Positions 58,493-58,836 of a stretch of 58,836 nt of DNA are shown here, piece after piece. How positions within the stretch are numbered: the first letter of the stretch is position 1; the number at the start of each line of letters is the position of its first letter. The stretch is from contig CAAGJQ010000160.1 of assembly GCA_900770295.1 (NCBI GenBank), positions 1-58,836 of the forward strand, read 5' to 3'. The position numbers were made by a program, and so were the translations under genes. This stretch comes from an uncultured Oscillibacter sp. GTDB taxonomy: Bacteria; Bacillota; Clostridia; Oscillospirales; Oscillospiraceae. A model generated the notes under the pieces. The model had not been told where the DNA came from. It worked only from the letters and a program-made list of their open reading frames with translations, and ran no database searches.

Positions 58493-58836
58493 ATGAAAAT
58501 CGTTGTTTTGGCGGGCGGACTGTCCACGGAGCGGGAGGTCTCCCTGGTAACAGGCTCCTCCGTGTGCAGGGCCCTGCGGGAAAACGGACACAAGGCTATT
58601 TTGGTGGACCTGTTTTTAGGTCTGGAAGAGGTGCCGGAGAACCTGGAGACGCTGTTTGACGCACCGGACGGCCTGTGCCCCGACGCGGAGATCAGGGTCC
58701 AGGCGCCGGATCTCGACGCGGTCCGCAGAAGCCGGAAAGACCAGAGCCAGCGGCTGTTCGGCCCCAACGTGTTGGAGCTGTGCGGCCTGGCGGACATCGT
58801 GTTCCTGGGCCTCCACGGCCAGGACGGCGAGGACGG
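58493..58836 (+). CDS. ddl: D-alanine--D-alanine ligase, 3' end outside the window
   Basis: The first 114 residues of Ddl are present. The N-terminal domain starts KIVVLAGGLSTEREVSLVTG, and the substrate-site segment FLGLHGQDGED ends the window, equivalent to HGxxGEDG. Ddl makes the D-Ala-D-Ala dipeptide for peptidoglycan precursors. RBS gaaggga lies ahead of ATG 58493. A charged stretch (RRSRKDQSQRLFG) before the HG motif is longer than in many Ddl enzymes. Confidence 0.92.
   Translation, partial: MKIVVLAGGLSTEREVSLVTGSSVCRALRENGHKAILVDLFLGLEEVPENLETLFDAPDGLCPDAEIRVQAPDLDAVRRSRKDQSQRLFGPNVLELCGLADIVFLGLHGQDGED

Noticed and set aside
1..58836. CRISPR array or rRNA genes
   Set aside because: No regularly spaced direct repeats of CRISPR type and no rRNA sequence were seen anywhere in the window.

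Overview
The window looks like a piece of chromosome from a spore-forming, GC-rich member of the Clostridia, most likely the Oscillospiraceae (Flavonifractor/Lawsonibacter/Oscillibacter-like). The grounds are the sporulation genes spoIIGA-sigE and spoIIAA-spoIIAB-sigF, the redox repressor rex, a T-box in front of valS, DUF951, SLH-domain proteins, TRAP transport and an MBOAT/DHHW acyltransferase pair. Genus-level placement is inference from gene content; no alignment was run.

Region 1 (1-9195) is an accessory island, visibly AT-rich between about 2150 and 8400. It holds the end of a tyrosine integrase, a Fic adenylyltransferase with its own inhibitory helix, an IS30-type transposase remnant, and one compact operon: XRE controller, a DNA methyltransferase fusing a cytosine-5 and an N6-adenine domain, an HNH endonuclease, a Shedu (DUF4263) nuclease and a Schlafen/AlbA_2 protein. 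The island ends at a tRNA-Arg(CCG) gene whose 5' half is duplicated as a perfect 39-bp direct repeat 151 bp further on, the signature of tRNA-targeted integration.

Region 2 (9390-25930) is core genome: rex, an SLH protein, a 41-residue cysteine-rich membrane peptide, three small co-directional proteins of unknown function, nth, rarA, an S1-domain protein, DUF951 plus a 30-residue membrane peptide, spoIIGA-sigE, T-box-valS, an iron-sulfur flavoprotein, the spoIIA operon, and a DNA-repair pair (TIGR03916 radical SAM and TIGR03915). The repair pair is read from a promoter carrying two LexA boxes and is led by a 41-codon micro-ORF.

Region 3 (26050-39340) is metabolic: an NhaC antiporter overlapping an isoaspartyl dipeptidase, a threonine-aldolase-family enzyme, and a regulator/catabolic locus. 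That locus has a 983-residue regulator with two PucR-type DNA-binding domains, divergent from a TRAP transporter (dctP-Q-M), an L-cysteine desulfidase-family protein and an octopine/nopaline dehydrogenase-family protein. This looks like uptake and breakdown of an unidentified amino-acid-derived acid.

Region 4 (39480-58836) holds a DUF4358 lipoprotein with MBOAT and DHHW proteins (acylation of a surface polymer), a MarR regulator whose operator recurs upstream of the next gene, a rhodanese, a BlaI/BlaR1-type pair in which BlaR1 has a roughly 1,200-residue repeat-containing outer region, pcrA, a hairpin-rich intergenic repeat, a hemolysin-III protein, tsaE-tsaB-upp, a SEDS (FtsW/RodA) glycosyltransferase, a second SLH protein and the start of ddl.
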